From NCBI GenBank assembly GCA_947311265.1, contig CAMZKQ010000194.1, positions 1-22,622 of the forward strand: a stretch of DNA of 22,622 nucleotides, given 5' to 3'. Under the pieces are notes generated by a model that saw nothing but the letters and a program-made list of their open reading frames with translations, ran no database searches and was not told the DNA's origin. This DNA is from an uncultured Chlorobiota bacterium (GTDB taxonomy: Bacteria > Bacteroidota > Bacteroidia > Bacteroidales > JAADGE01). The translations under genes were made by a program, and so were the position numbers. Positions 16,601 through 22,622 of this stretch are shown one piece after another. Positions within the stretch are counted from its first letter, which is position 1. Each line of letters begins with the position of its first letter.

Positions 16601-18458
16601 CGAAGAAGCAAGTATAAAAATAAGCAAAGGCGGCGAATTTCTAATTACCAATAATAACGCCTCTTTTGCCCCAGCAATAGTAACACTGCCCTCGAAAGGA
16701 GCAATTGAAGTGGGCTCATCGTCCAGCACAGTAAAAGCAGAACTTCGCATAAGAGGCGGTTCTCTTGTTGTAGAACAAACCGCCGAACGCTCCACCCGTG
16801 GAGGCTCAAAAGCAAGGCTAAGGGTGTCTAGTGGAGGCTCATTAGTGGTAGAGCAAACCGCCGAACGAGGCGCTTCTTCGCTACACGTGCCATCGGTATC
16901 AATTAGCAACGGAACAGTCACCATAGGAACGGCCGGAGCAGTACGTAACCGCTTGGCCGCAGTGGGTTTCTATACCCGAAGCGTTGTGGTAGAGCAAACC
17001 GCCGAACGCAGCCAACAAACCGCCCCGAACTTAGTCATAAATGGCGATGCAGGCTTGTATATCGAACTGGGCAATGTCAATTCAGATTTTCCGAACATCA
17101 CTTTAAAAAGAGGAGCAACCGTAACAGTAGAAGACGGTGCAGAAGTAGATTTAAACGATAGCTTTTTTAATACTAATGCCGACTTTATTTTAGAAAAAGG
17201 GGCCTCATTTATCAATAAAAATCCCAATTTAATAATAAATGCAGGGCAAAAAATAGAGCTAATTAGCCAGCACCTCAACTACGTATCATCACCCTTTTCA
17301 GATGTAAATATTGATAATTTTATAGACCTAGGCAACACCGTAAAATGGTCTGAATCAGCCGTAAACTGGGATATGGTTAATTATGGCGACCTAATGACTC
17401 CCTTAAAAGGCTTCGCTTCAATTCCTCAGAATGTGGATAATACCACCCTTTATGGGGTCTTAAACGCAGGGCAAAAACAAATCCAACTGACCAACGATGG
17501 CTCTACCGATTTAGCTGTACAAGGTTGGAATTTAGTAGGCAACCCTTACGCCTCGGCACTGGATTTGGAAAGCATGGATTTATCGGGCATGAACAAAACA
17601 ATTTATTTTTACGATGCCATGAAAAAGAACTACTCGCTCTACCAAATTGGTGGTATTTCTACCAACGGAGCATCGCAATATGTGCAACCCGGGCAAGGCT
17701 TTTTTGTAAAAACAGAAGGCTATTTCATGCTCACTTCCGATATTGCCAACCAAGTACACCAACGCTTAGCCACCCCAGTTCAAACGCGCTCTTATGCTAA
17801 AATATTAAAGCTAAAAGCCACAGGCAACGGCTACGCCGACGAAGCCGTAATTCACTTTAAAGACGCTGCCAACGAAAATTACAACAACGTAGAAGATGCC
17901 TTTAAAAAGTACGCCTACGACGAAGTACCGCAACTCTACACCCTTGATACCGATGGCAAAGCACTAGCGATAAATACCCTTCCCTTCTCGCTAGACAATG
18001 GCAAAACAGTAACATTAGCCTTTAAAGCAGGGCAAGATGGCAACTACACAATTACTGCCACCGAACTGGCTTTTAACAACGATGTATCTGTAAGTTTGGT
18101 CGATAGCCATAACAGTGCCACTATAAATTTACGCACAACACCAAGCTACTCGTTCAACTACACCACTGCAGATGCCGATAATCGCTTTACAGTAATTTTT
18201 GGTTCGGGCATCAATAGCGTAGAAAATGCAAATCATTTACAAGCCGAAATTTTCTCTGCCAACAACGATGTGTTTGTAAAACTAGCCAAAAATCAAAAGG
18301 CTAAAATTAAAATCTACAACATCAGTGGGCAACTCATTGACGAGCAAGCCAGCACAGGAATTACCACAAAAATATCTACCCACCTACCAACAGGGGTTTA
18401 TATTGTAAAAGCCATTTCCGAAAACGGCATGGCTACCAAAAAAGTAGTTTTACACTAA
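13650..18458 (+). CDS. Large secreted beta-helix/beta-solenoid surface protein with SLVVEQTAER repeats and T9SS sorting domain
   Basis: The protein has 1602 residues. A signal peptide (1-22, ending K-A-Q) is followed by a pectin-lyase-like right-handed beta-helix (about 30-455, with many N-N and N-C-T turns). Three or four immunoglobulin/PKD-like modules (about 460-790) follow, each opening A-G-x-D-I and containing G-x-W-x-V-x-S-G. A second solenoid (about 830-1190) carries the seven-copy SLVVEQTAER motif at residues 865, 918, 943, 969, 1038, 1064 and 1111. Then comes a region with W-N-L-V-G-N-P-Y typical of Bacteroidota surface proteins (about 1200-1400). The last ~80 residues are a type A T9SS sorting domain (K-I-Y-N-I-S-G-Q-L, L-P-T-G-V-Y-I-V-K, ending K-K-V-V-L-H). 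The protein is therefore exported by Sec, then T9SS, and displayed or released. Adhesion or ligand binding is an inference. Codons become more C-ending from about 15.7 kb onward. Confidence 0.92.
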   Translation: MKKKRLLLALFVAILGTTSLKAQLPAGTYTIGTSGDENYSTIQGAILAMSNGIQGNGNVIFNISTGTYTNDFIELGEISGTSTTSKITFQAATDLYSDVTIRGTGIPISLNGTSYVNFRNLTIITDETTDAKAIKFEGACYSISFSDMLISGKTVLNSTLFSSAYSVIYQNFNDAGSSLANTTFTNCTVSGGTYGFYFFGDGQTSNNDIHISNCSVNDQVYCSIYMEKVATATIKNCTLESGADADYVFKSIGSSYVQLDGNLILAEKTGTKTCVSYEGDYFYFTNNLLHSTGDNSGEVKGVVFKGNTATIKNNTLRMDDGNSTSAAIEGLFAATGMTVENNIIMAGNTPVFKFYAPSVITSCNYNCFDTSNQSFATIVTGGGYDLTGWQGEGYGTNTINENIPFSGNFAFAIGASSPCINAGNPSTNISTFQYDINGSGRVFGGIIDIGAMELQAVAVTVDAGVDIASCGSTTLAAGSTNGYTGTWAVVSGDATITDLNSPTTTVTNLLPGTTELSWTIYDGLNDVTDHVIITNTQPIVSTVAVPNFAVSGTTATIPLVGNQPEAGQTGAWIGSDIADSNSYSTTATVTGLISGTYTYSYLWKITNNSTGCFASASINVDVTVLEADAGADITVCGSTATMSAAYPSQGIGSWSVISGGGDFSSVNMNTAVVTNIPPGANIYRWTVTANGVSTYDEITVTNNTPIISAGEDIHLTTTSVGNLVTTATLNATSPTGSGTWLVISGGASIEGSNTIPDATVISLAHGENVFQWEVTENSCTATDQVVVTSGYSVVSAPNDGSLDWEVAGDWDLGVVPSAGDSVTIFNCTASVSGGNVECTQLVIGSGTNFVIEGTARAAAVFRTPSLVVEQTAERFPGVRGTANVYVHGGATLIIDGEPIARSTRAVAKKGFRIGSGGSLVVEQTAERGSTRAIAKLRIGSGRSLVVEQTAERTGHSLASAKFRIGSGGSLVVEQTAERNAGNTNEEASIKISKGGEFLITNNNASFAPAIVTLPSKGAIEVGSSSSTVKAELRIRGGSLVVEQTAERSTRGGSKARLRVSSGGSLVVEQTAERGASSLHVPSVSISNGTVTIGTAGAVRNRLAAVGFYTRSVVVEQTAERSQQTAPNLVINGDAGLYIELGNVNSDFPNITLKRGATVTVEDGAEVDLNDSFFNTNADFILEKGASFINKNPNLIINAGQKIELISQHLNYVSSPFSDVNIDNFIDLGNTVKWSESAVNWDMVNYGDLMTPLKGFASIPQNVDNTTLYGVLNAGQKQIQLTNDGSTDLAVQGWNLVGNPYASALDLESMDLSGMNKTIYFYDAMKKNYSLYQIGGISTNGASQYVQPGQGFFVKTEGYFMLTSDIANQVHQRLATPVQTRSYAKILKLKATGNGYADEAVIHFKDAANENYNNVEDAFKKYAYDEVPQLYTLDTDGKALAINTLPFSLDNGKTVTLAFKAGQDGNYTITATELAFNNDVSVSLVDSHNSATINLRTTPSYSFNYTTADADNRFTVIFGSGINSVENANHLQAEIFSANNDVFVKLAKNQKAKIKIYNISGQLIDEQASTGITTKISTHLPTGVYIVKAISENGMATKKVVLH
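16242..17009 (+). repeat. Seven-copy protein-level repeat SLVVEQTAER in a beta-solenoid
   Basis: The 30-base copies are at 16242-16271, 16401-16430, 16476-16505, 16554-16583, 16761-16790, 16839-16868 and 16980-17009. Six encode SLVVEQTAER exactly; the seventh is SVVVEQTAER. Start-to-start distances are 53, 25, 26, 69, 26 and 47 residues, that is one, two or three coils of about 23-26 residues. Three copies (2, 3 and 4) are directly preceded by a variant of R-I-G-S-G-G. Codons vary: Thr uses ACA, ACC, ACT and ACG; Arg uses CGT, CGG, CGA, CGC and AGA; Leu uses TTA, CTA and CTT. Gln (CAA) and Ala (GCC) are constant. Loops after the motif are unrelated to one another and 9-13 residues long. Confidence 0.95.
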
Positions 18459-18528
18459 ACTATTTCGCAAAAATCTCCCCTCTCTGGGCAACCCCAATCC
18501 GCCCCGAGTGTAAAATACTTAAAATAAG

Positions 18529-18566
18529 CCCCCGAAAATAATTGATTTTTCGGGGGTGTTTTTTTT
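18529..18566 (+). terminator. Strong Rho-independent terminator after the solenoid gene
   Basis: CCCCCGAAAA (18529-18538) pairs perfectly with TTTTCGGGGG (18547-18556) around an eight-base loop, followed by TG and eight T. It separates the surface-protein gene from yidD. Confidence 0.93.
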
Positions 18567-18597
18567 CAAAATAATCCTACAAAATCCCAAAATTTAA

Positions 18598-18605
18598 TAC
18601 TTTTG
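18598..18605 (+). promoter_or_regulatory. Candidate -7 element for yidD and the exporter gene
   Basis: TACTTTTG matches TAnnTTTG, lies just after the terminator and 20 bases before the yidD ATG, and predicts a very short leader of about 14 bases. The -33 half is not recognisable. Confidence 0.42.
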
Positions 18606-18625
18606 TCCATTGATTTTAAAAAAGT

Positions 18626-18916
18626 ATGCTAAAATATATAAAACTATTTTTCTCATTTCTGATATTACTACCAATCCGGTTTTATCAACTATTTATATCG
18701 CCATTTACCCCTTCGAGTTGTAGGCATATCCCCACCTGCTCCAAATATTCGGTAGATGCCGTAAAAACACATGGCCCCTTAAAAGGGGCTTGGCTAGGGT
18801 TAAAAAGACTTTCCAAATGCCACCCGTGGGGAACAGAAGGCTACGACCCCGTACCACCCAAAGGGGCAAAAATATTTCAATTTAAAATCATTAACGATAA
18901 AACAAAAATAGACTAA
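18626..18916 (+). CDS. yidD: Membrane protein insertion efficiency factor YidD
   Basis: The 96-residue protein has the full YidD signature: an N-terminal amphipathic/hydrophobic helix, Y-Q-x-F-I-S-P-F-T-P-S-S-C-R at about 20-34, then P-T-C-S-K-Y, G-x-x-K-G-x-W-L-x-x-K-R-L, K-C-H-P-W-G and G-Y-D-P-V-P, with the three conserved cysteines. YidD sits at the inner face of the cytoplasmic membrane and assists YidC-dependent insertion. Usually it neighbours rnpA and yidC; here it is away from them and followed after 7 bases by a metal-exporter-like gene, probably on the same transcript. Confidence 0.95.
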   Translation: MLKYIKLFFSFLILLPIRFYQLFISPFTPSSCRHIPTCSKYSVDAVKTHGPLKGAWLGLKRLSKCHPWGTEGYDPVPPKGAKIFQFKIINDKTKID

Positions 18917-18923
18917 AACCCAT

Positions 18924-20084
18924 TTGGCAGCAATAATCGACATATTAAAACAAACCGGTATGATTACCGTTTTTGTACTGGCAATGATGTTGCTTATAGA
19001 ATACATCACTATCCAGTCCAAAGGCAGATGGAACAAGCAACTCAAAGAAAAAACATGGTTGCAAATTATAGCCGCAGCCTTGCTCGGCGTAGTTCCGGGT
19101 TGCTTAGGTACATTTGCCGTAGTATCGCTCTACACACACAAAGTGATAGGCATGGCAGCACTAGTAACTGCCCTAATTGCCAGCTCTGGCGACGAGGCAT
19201 TCGTAATGTTCTCCATGATACCCGAAAAAGCCTTGCTAATTATGGGCATTGTACTAGTGGTTTCAATAATAACAGGCACAATAACCATGCTTTTTATCAA
19301 AAATAAAAACTACCAAGAACTAGACGAAAAGCACATCGTAATCCACCAAGAAGACCAGTGCATTTGTTACGAAAAAAAAACAATAATACAGCAATTTCAG
19401 AATATTATTTGGCAACGCACATTGCTCCTAGTGGGCGGAATAATTGTAATCGGACTTATCTTTTCAGGACACTTAGGACACTCCCACGGTGCCTTTGAAT
19501 TTAAAACCCACAAGGCAGAAAAAGCAGATACTCACAAACACCATAATCACGATACGCACAATCACGAACAGCACAAACAAGCAAATAGCAACAGCCACGC
19601 ATCGCACGGACATGGAGAAGACTGGGGCTGGGAAAAAATAACCTACCTCCTAGTCAGCCTCGGCGGCCTCTTTGTAATCATCACCGTACCCGACCATTTT
19701 CTTGCCGAACACATTTGGAACCACGTCATAAAAAAGCACCTCCTCCGCCTTTTCCTTTGGACATTTGGGGCATTTACGCTCCTACATTTTTTTAATGAAT
19801 ACATAGATGTTGAGAGTTGGATAAAAGCTAATATTTTCATAGTCCTGCTAATTGCAGTAGCCATAGGCATAGTGCCAGAATCTGGTCCACACATTATATT
19901 CATCTCCCTTTTTGCCGCAGGCATTCTCCCTTTCGGGATAATTATTGCCAACTCCATTGTGCAAGATGGGCACGGAGCAATCCCCTTGCTAGCCGAGTCC
20001 CGAAAAAGTTTTGTCATTGCAAAATTAATTAATGCCTTGGCAGGAATTATCGTGGGTAGCCTTTTCCTTTTAGCAGAATTTTAA
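18924..20084 (+). CDS. 10-TM putative heavy-metal/manganese exporter with histidine-rich loop
   Basis: The 386-residue polytopic membrane protein matches the ArsP_2-type family (putative 10TM heavy-metal exporter, also labelled putative manganese transporter). Conserved pieces are G-V-V-P-G-C-L-G at 55-62, A-S-S-G-D-E-A at 86-92, G-I-V-P-E-S-G-P-H at 315-323, and D-G-H-G-A-I-P-L-L-A-E-S at 348-359. The two VPG/VPESG blocks suggest an inverted or duplicated half-structure. Between the halves, residues 183-230 form a loop with about 16 His, a likely metal sensor or chelator. The chosen start is TTG at 18924, 7 bases after yidD; it gives the N-terminal segment usual in the family. ATG at 18960 is in frame and would remove 12 residues before the first membrane helix. 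The transported metal is not established by the sequence. Confidence 0.86.
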   Translation: MAAIIDILKQTGMITVFVLAMMLLIEYITIQSKGRWNKQLKEKTWLQIIAAALLGVVPGCLGTFAVVSLYTHKVIGMAALVTALIASSGDEAFVMFSMIPEKALLIMGIVLVVSIITGTITMLFIKNKNYQELDEKHIVIHQEDQCICYEKKTIIQQFQNIIWQRTLLLVGGIIVIGLIFSGHLGHSHGAFEFKTHKAEKADTHKHHNHDTHNHEQHKQANSNSHASHGHGEDWGWEKITYLLVSLGGLFVIITVPDHFLAEHIWNHVIKKHLLRLFLWTFGAFTLLHFFNEYIDVESWIKANIFIVLLIAVAIGIVPESGPHIIFISLFAAGILPFGIIIANSIVQDGHGAIPLLAESRKSFVIAKLINALAGIIVGSLFLLAEF

Positions 20085-20147
20085 TTTAGAATCATTTTAA
20101 ATAAGTTTTTAATGCCCACTAACATACTTTTTAAAGCGAATAATTTA

Positions 20148-20155
20148 TATTTTTG
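20148..20155 (+). promoter_or_regulatory. Candidate -7 element for the succinate dehydrogenase operon
   Basis: TATTTTTG matches TAnnTTTG, 68 bases before the sdhC ATG, in an AT-rich 139-base gap. The -33 element is not clear. Confidence 0.35.
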
Positions 20156-20223
20156 GCAATCATTACTTTTTTAGCTAATGGCAATTAAATAATTAAACTA
20201 ATATAAACCTTAACACAAATCTT

Positions 20224-20913
20224 ATGAGTGGCTTTTTAAAATCATCAATCGGGCGAAAGCTAGTGATGAGTATCTCTGGGCTTTTTCTAATAGTCTTCCT
20301 ACTGGTTCACCTTACAGCAAATTTATTTTTACTCGCTGGGGCAGATGCCTTTAATATCGGTGTCCACTTTATGGATACCAACCCAATAGTACAGATAATG
20401 CAACCCGTTTTGGCACTAGGTTTTTTAATACACATTATTTACGCCAGTATGCTAACACTACAGAACAGAAAAGCAACACCTGTAAAATACAACACCTCCG
20501 ACCAAAAAAAAGAAAGCAAATGGGTCGCTCGTAATATGTTTACTTTAGGATTTATAGTTTTTGCCTTCTTAGTAATGCACCTAATGCAGTTTTTTGCCAC
20601 CATGAAATTTGGCACAATGCAGGAGGTTCCCGTAGATGGCGTTAAAATGCACGATGCCTATAAACTAGTTGCAGGCTTATTTATGCCTTCCCAAACAGGC
20701 TTTATGGCTTATATCTACTCAATACTCTATGCCCTTGCGGGAATTGCCCTAGGTATGCACTTGCATCACGGCTTTTGGTCAGCTTTCCAAACCATTGGTT
20801 GGAGCAATGATATTTGGAAAAAAAGAATTTCCACCATTGGCGATATTTTTGCCATTGTTATAGCCGCAGGGTTTACAATTATCCCCCTTTATTTTGTACT
20901 ATTTCATAGTTAA
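20224..20913 (+). CDS. sdhC: Succinate dehydrogenase/fumarate reductase cytochrome b558 subunit
   Basis: The 229-residue membrane protein has five predicted helices and fits the single-polypeptide b558 anchor family of Bacteroidota and Bacillus-like enzymes, which holds two hemes and the quinone site of complex II. Candidate heme-ligand histidines lie within helices: His29 (L-L-V-H-L), His70 (L-I-H-I-I), His119 (V-M-H-L-M) and His179/His181 (G-M-H-L-H-H-G-F-W-S-A-F-Q). The N-terminal S-S-I-G-R-K-L-V-M-S-I-S-G is characteristic. It is followed 134 bases later by the flavoprotein subunit on the same strand. Confidence 0.95.
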   Translation: MSGFLKSSIGRKLVMSISGLFLIVFLLVHLTANLFLLAGADAFNIGVHFMDTNPIVQIMQPVLALGFLIHIIYASMLTLQNRKATPVKYNTSDQKKESKWVARNMFTLGFIVFAFLVMHLMQFFATMKFGTMQEVPVDGVKMHDAYKLVAGLFMPSQTGFMAYIYSILYALAGIALGMHLHHGFWSAFQTIGWSNDIWKKRISTIGDIFAIVIAAGFTIIPLYFVLFHS

Positions 20914-20919
20914 TTTTAT

Positions 20920-20955
20920 AAAGGATTAAAACCTTTGATTTTTCTTAAAATCAAA
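20920..20955 (+). other. Overlapping, mutually exclusive small hairpins in the sdhC-sdhA gap
   Basis: AAAGG/CCTTT (20920-20924, 20932-20936) and TTTGATTTT/AAAATCAAA (20934-20942, 20947-20955) share bases 20934-20936, so only one can form at a time. No T-run follows the second, so it is not a standard terminator. It might set mRNA processing or stoichiometry between the subunits; both stems are AT-rich and could be chance. Confidence 0.25.
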
Positions 20956-21047
20956 ACTAATTCCATATAAATATAAAAAATTAACTACACATTAATACTT
21001 CGGCAAAATAGAAATTAAAACCTAAGCCGTATTAAAACCAAAACAAA

Positions 21048-22622
21048 ATGTCAAAATTAAACTCACGAATACCAGAAGGACAACTCTTTGAAAAATGGAG
21101 CAACTATAAAGCACATCAAAACCTAGTAAACCCAGCCAATAAACGAAAAATTGACGTTATCGTTGTAGGTACAGGGCTAGCAGGAGGGGCAGCCGCAGCT
21201 AGCTTAGCAGAACTGGGCTTCAAAGTGAAAAGCTTTTGCTACCAAGACAGCCCAAGACGTGCCCACAGTATTGCCGCCCAAGGCGGAATAAATGCAGCCA
21301 AAAATTACCCCAACGATGGGGATACTGTTTACCGCTTATTTTACGATACCGTAAAAGGAGGCGATTATCGCTCCCGAGAATCCAACGTATATAGACTAGC
21401 AGAAGTTAGCAACAGCATTATCGACCAAGCCGTAGCACAAGGCGTACCATTTGCCCGAGATTACGGCGGAATGCTTGCCAACCGCTCATTCGGAGGGGCA
21501 TTAGTATCCAGAACATTCTACGCCAGAGGGCAAACCGGGCAACAATTACTCCTCGGAGCATACAGCTCACTTAGCCGCCAAATTGGCGAAGGAAATGTAG
21601 AGTTACACACCCGCTCCGAAATGATGGACTTAGTCATTATCGACGGAAAAGCCCGAGGAATTGTAATTAGAAACCTACTTACTGGCGAGCTAGAATGCCA
21701 CTTTGGGCATGCCGTAGTAATGGCAACAGGCGGATACAGCAATGTCTATTTCCTCTCCACCAACGCCATGGGCTCTAACTGTAGTGCCGCTTGGCGTGCC
21801 TATAAAAAAGGAGCAATGTTTGCTAACCCCTGTTACGTTCAAATTCACCCCACTTGCATTCCACAACACGGCGAGTTTCAATCTAAACTCACCCTAATGA
21901 GCGAGAGTTTAAGAAACGATGGTAGGATTTGGGTGCCTAAGAAAAAAGAAGATGCAGAAGCCATAAGAGAAGGCAAAAAGAAAGCCGAAGACCTGGCCGA
22001 CAACGAGCGAGATTTCTACCTAGAAAGACGTTACCCAGCCTTTGGTAACCTCGTCCCACGAGACGTTGCCTCCCGAGCAGCCAAAGAACGCTGCGATGCA
22101 GGATTCGGTATCGAAGACAACCCACAAAAAGAAGGCGTTTTCCTCGACTTTAAATACGCCATAGAACGCTTGGGCGAAGACCTTATTAGAGAACGCTATG
22201 GTAACCTATTTCAAATGTACGAAAAAATTACAGGCGATAATCCCTATAAAACACCAATGAAAATATACCCTGCCATACACTACACAATGGGCGGATTATG
22301 GGTCGATTACGAACTGCAAAGCTCCATAAAAGGACTATTTATAGCTGGCGAAGCCAATTTTTCCGACCACGGTGCAAACCGACTAGGTGCATCAGCACTT
22401 ATGCAAGGTTTAGCAGATGGCTATTTTGTGCCACCATACACCATACAAAACTACTTGGCCTACGAAATTAACGAGCCAAGAATGCTACCAGCAGAACACC
22501 CAGAGTTTCAGAAAGCAAAACAAGCAGTGCAAGATAGAGTAGATAAACTGTTGAATATTAAAGGCAAACAATCGGCAGACACCTTCCATAAAAAATTAGG
22601 AAAAGTAATGTGGGCAAAAGTC
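21048..22622 (+). CDS. sdhA: Succinate dehydrogenase/fumarate reductase flavoprotein subunit, 3' partial
   Basis: The frame opens at ATG 21048 and stays open to the window end (525 residues; the family is about 640). It has the FAD dinucleotide-binding motif V-V-G-T-G-L-A-G-G (39-47) and the H-S-I-A-A-Q-G-G loop, in which His73 is the expected covalent FAD attachment. Substrate-site pieces include Q-I-H-P-T-C-I-P and G-E-A-N-F-S-D-H-G-A-N-R-L-G-A-S-A-L. The length and K-K-K-E-D-A-E-A-I-R-E-G insert match the Bacteroidota form, which works with the b558 anchor. It catalyses succinate/fumarate interconversion at the inner membrane. The iron-sulfur subunit gene is expected just beyond the window. 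Confidence 0.97.
   Translation, partial: MSKLNSRIPEGQLFEKWSNYKAHQNLVNPANKRKIDVIVVGTGLAGGAAAASLAELGFKVKSFCYQDSPRRAHSIAAQGGINAAKNYPNDGDTVYRLFYDTVKGGDYRSRESNVYRLAEVSNSIIDQAVAQGVPFARDYGGMLANRSFGGALVSRTFYARGQTGQQLLLGAYSSLSRQIGEGNVELHTRSEMMDLVIIDGKARGIVIRNLLTGELECHFGHAVVMATGGYSNVYFLSTNAMGSNCSAAWRAYKKGAMFANPCYVQIHPTCIPQHGEFQSKLTLMSESLRNDGRIWVPKKKEDAEAIREGKKKAEDLADNERDFYLERRYPAFGNLVPRDVASRAAKERCDAGFGIEDNPQKEGVFLDFKYAIERLGEDLIRERYGNLFQMYEKITGDNPYKTPMKIYPAIHYTMGGLWVDYELQSSIKGLFIAGEANFSDHGANRLGASALMQGLADGYFVPPYTIQNYLAYEINEPRMLPAEHPEFQKAKQAVQDRVDKLLNIKGKQSADTFHKKLGKVMWAKV

Noticed and set aside
16019..16924. Antisense open frame of 301 codons with repeated S-A-V-C-S-T-T
   Set aside because: It lies wholly inside the solenoid gene, has no signal or recognisable fold, and its residues change at sites where the plus-strand residues are kept. 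Its apparent repeats come from the shared wobble positions.
16242..17009. CRISPR-like pattern of ~30-base repeats with ~45-base spacers
   Set aside because: Repeats differ at many bases, spacing is irregular (75 to 207), all units stay in one coding frame, and no cas genes are nearby.
16242..17009. Diversity-generating retroelement variable region
   Set aside because: No reverse transcriptase or template repeat is visible in the window, and differences between copies are mostly synonymous rather than adenine-targeted amino-acid changes.

Overview
The window looks like a stretch of chromosome from a low-GC member of the Bacteroidota, possibly Bacteroidales-like. The support is a type IX secretion (T9SS) C-terminal sorting domain, a TGS-domain nucleoside kinase, a b558-type succinate dehydrogenase, a helix-hairpin-helix/outer-membrane-barrel protein, TAnnTTTG-type promoter elements, and the absence of strong Shine-Dalgarno sequences. 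I saw no tRNA, rRNA, insertion sequence, phage gene or CRISPR array.

Layout. Positions 1-233 hold the 3' end of a proline-rich protein with a C-terminal GYF_2 domain, followed by a clear terminator. A long minus-strand block follows (358-10315). Read 5' to 3' on its own strand it contains a subtilisin-like protease, an HhH/beta-barrel protein, a membrane-anchored double zinc-ribbon protein, uvrB, a GMP reductase broken by a one-base frameshift, and a nucleoside kinase. From 10494 all genes run on the plus strand: a VIT/vWA protein whose TPR/DUF2135 C-terminus sits in another frame, a 1602-residue secreted beta-solenoid protein with a T9SS domain, yidD, a 10-TM metal-exporter-like protein, and the sdhC-sdhA operon, with sdhA running off the window end.

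The most unusual object is inside the 1602-residue protein. Seven copies of a ten-residue motif, SLVVEQTAER (the last is SVVVEQTAER), lie between 16242 and 17009. They sit in register with a solenoid period of about 23-26 residues and are separated by unrelated loops. The amino acids are essentially invariant, while the codons differ widely: all four Thr codons and five of six Arg codons are used. The conservation is therefore at the protein level on the plus strand and does not reflect recent DNA duplication. The motif looks like a specialised version of a normal solenoid coil (compare V-E-D-G-A-E-V just downstream).

Two genes (guaC-like and VIT/vWA) are broken by single-base indels in A-runs. 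This points either to homopolymer sequencing errors or to slippage-prone genes. The remaining genes are ordinary housekeeping functions: nucleotide salvage, nucleotide excision repair, membrane-protein insertion and respiration.
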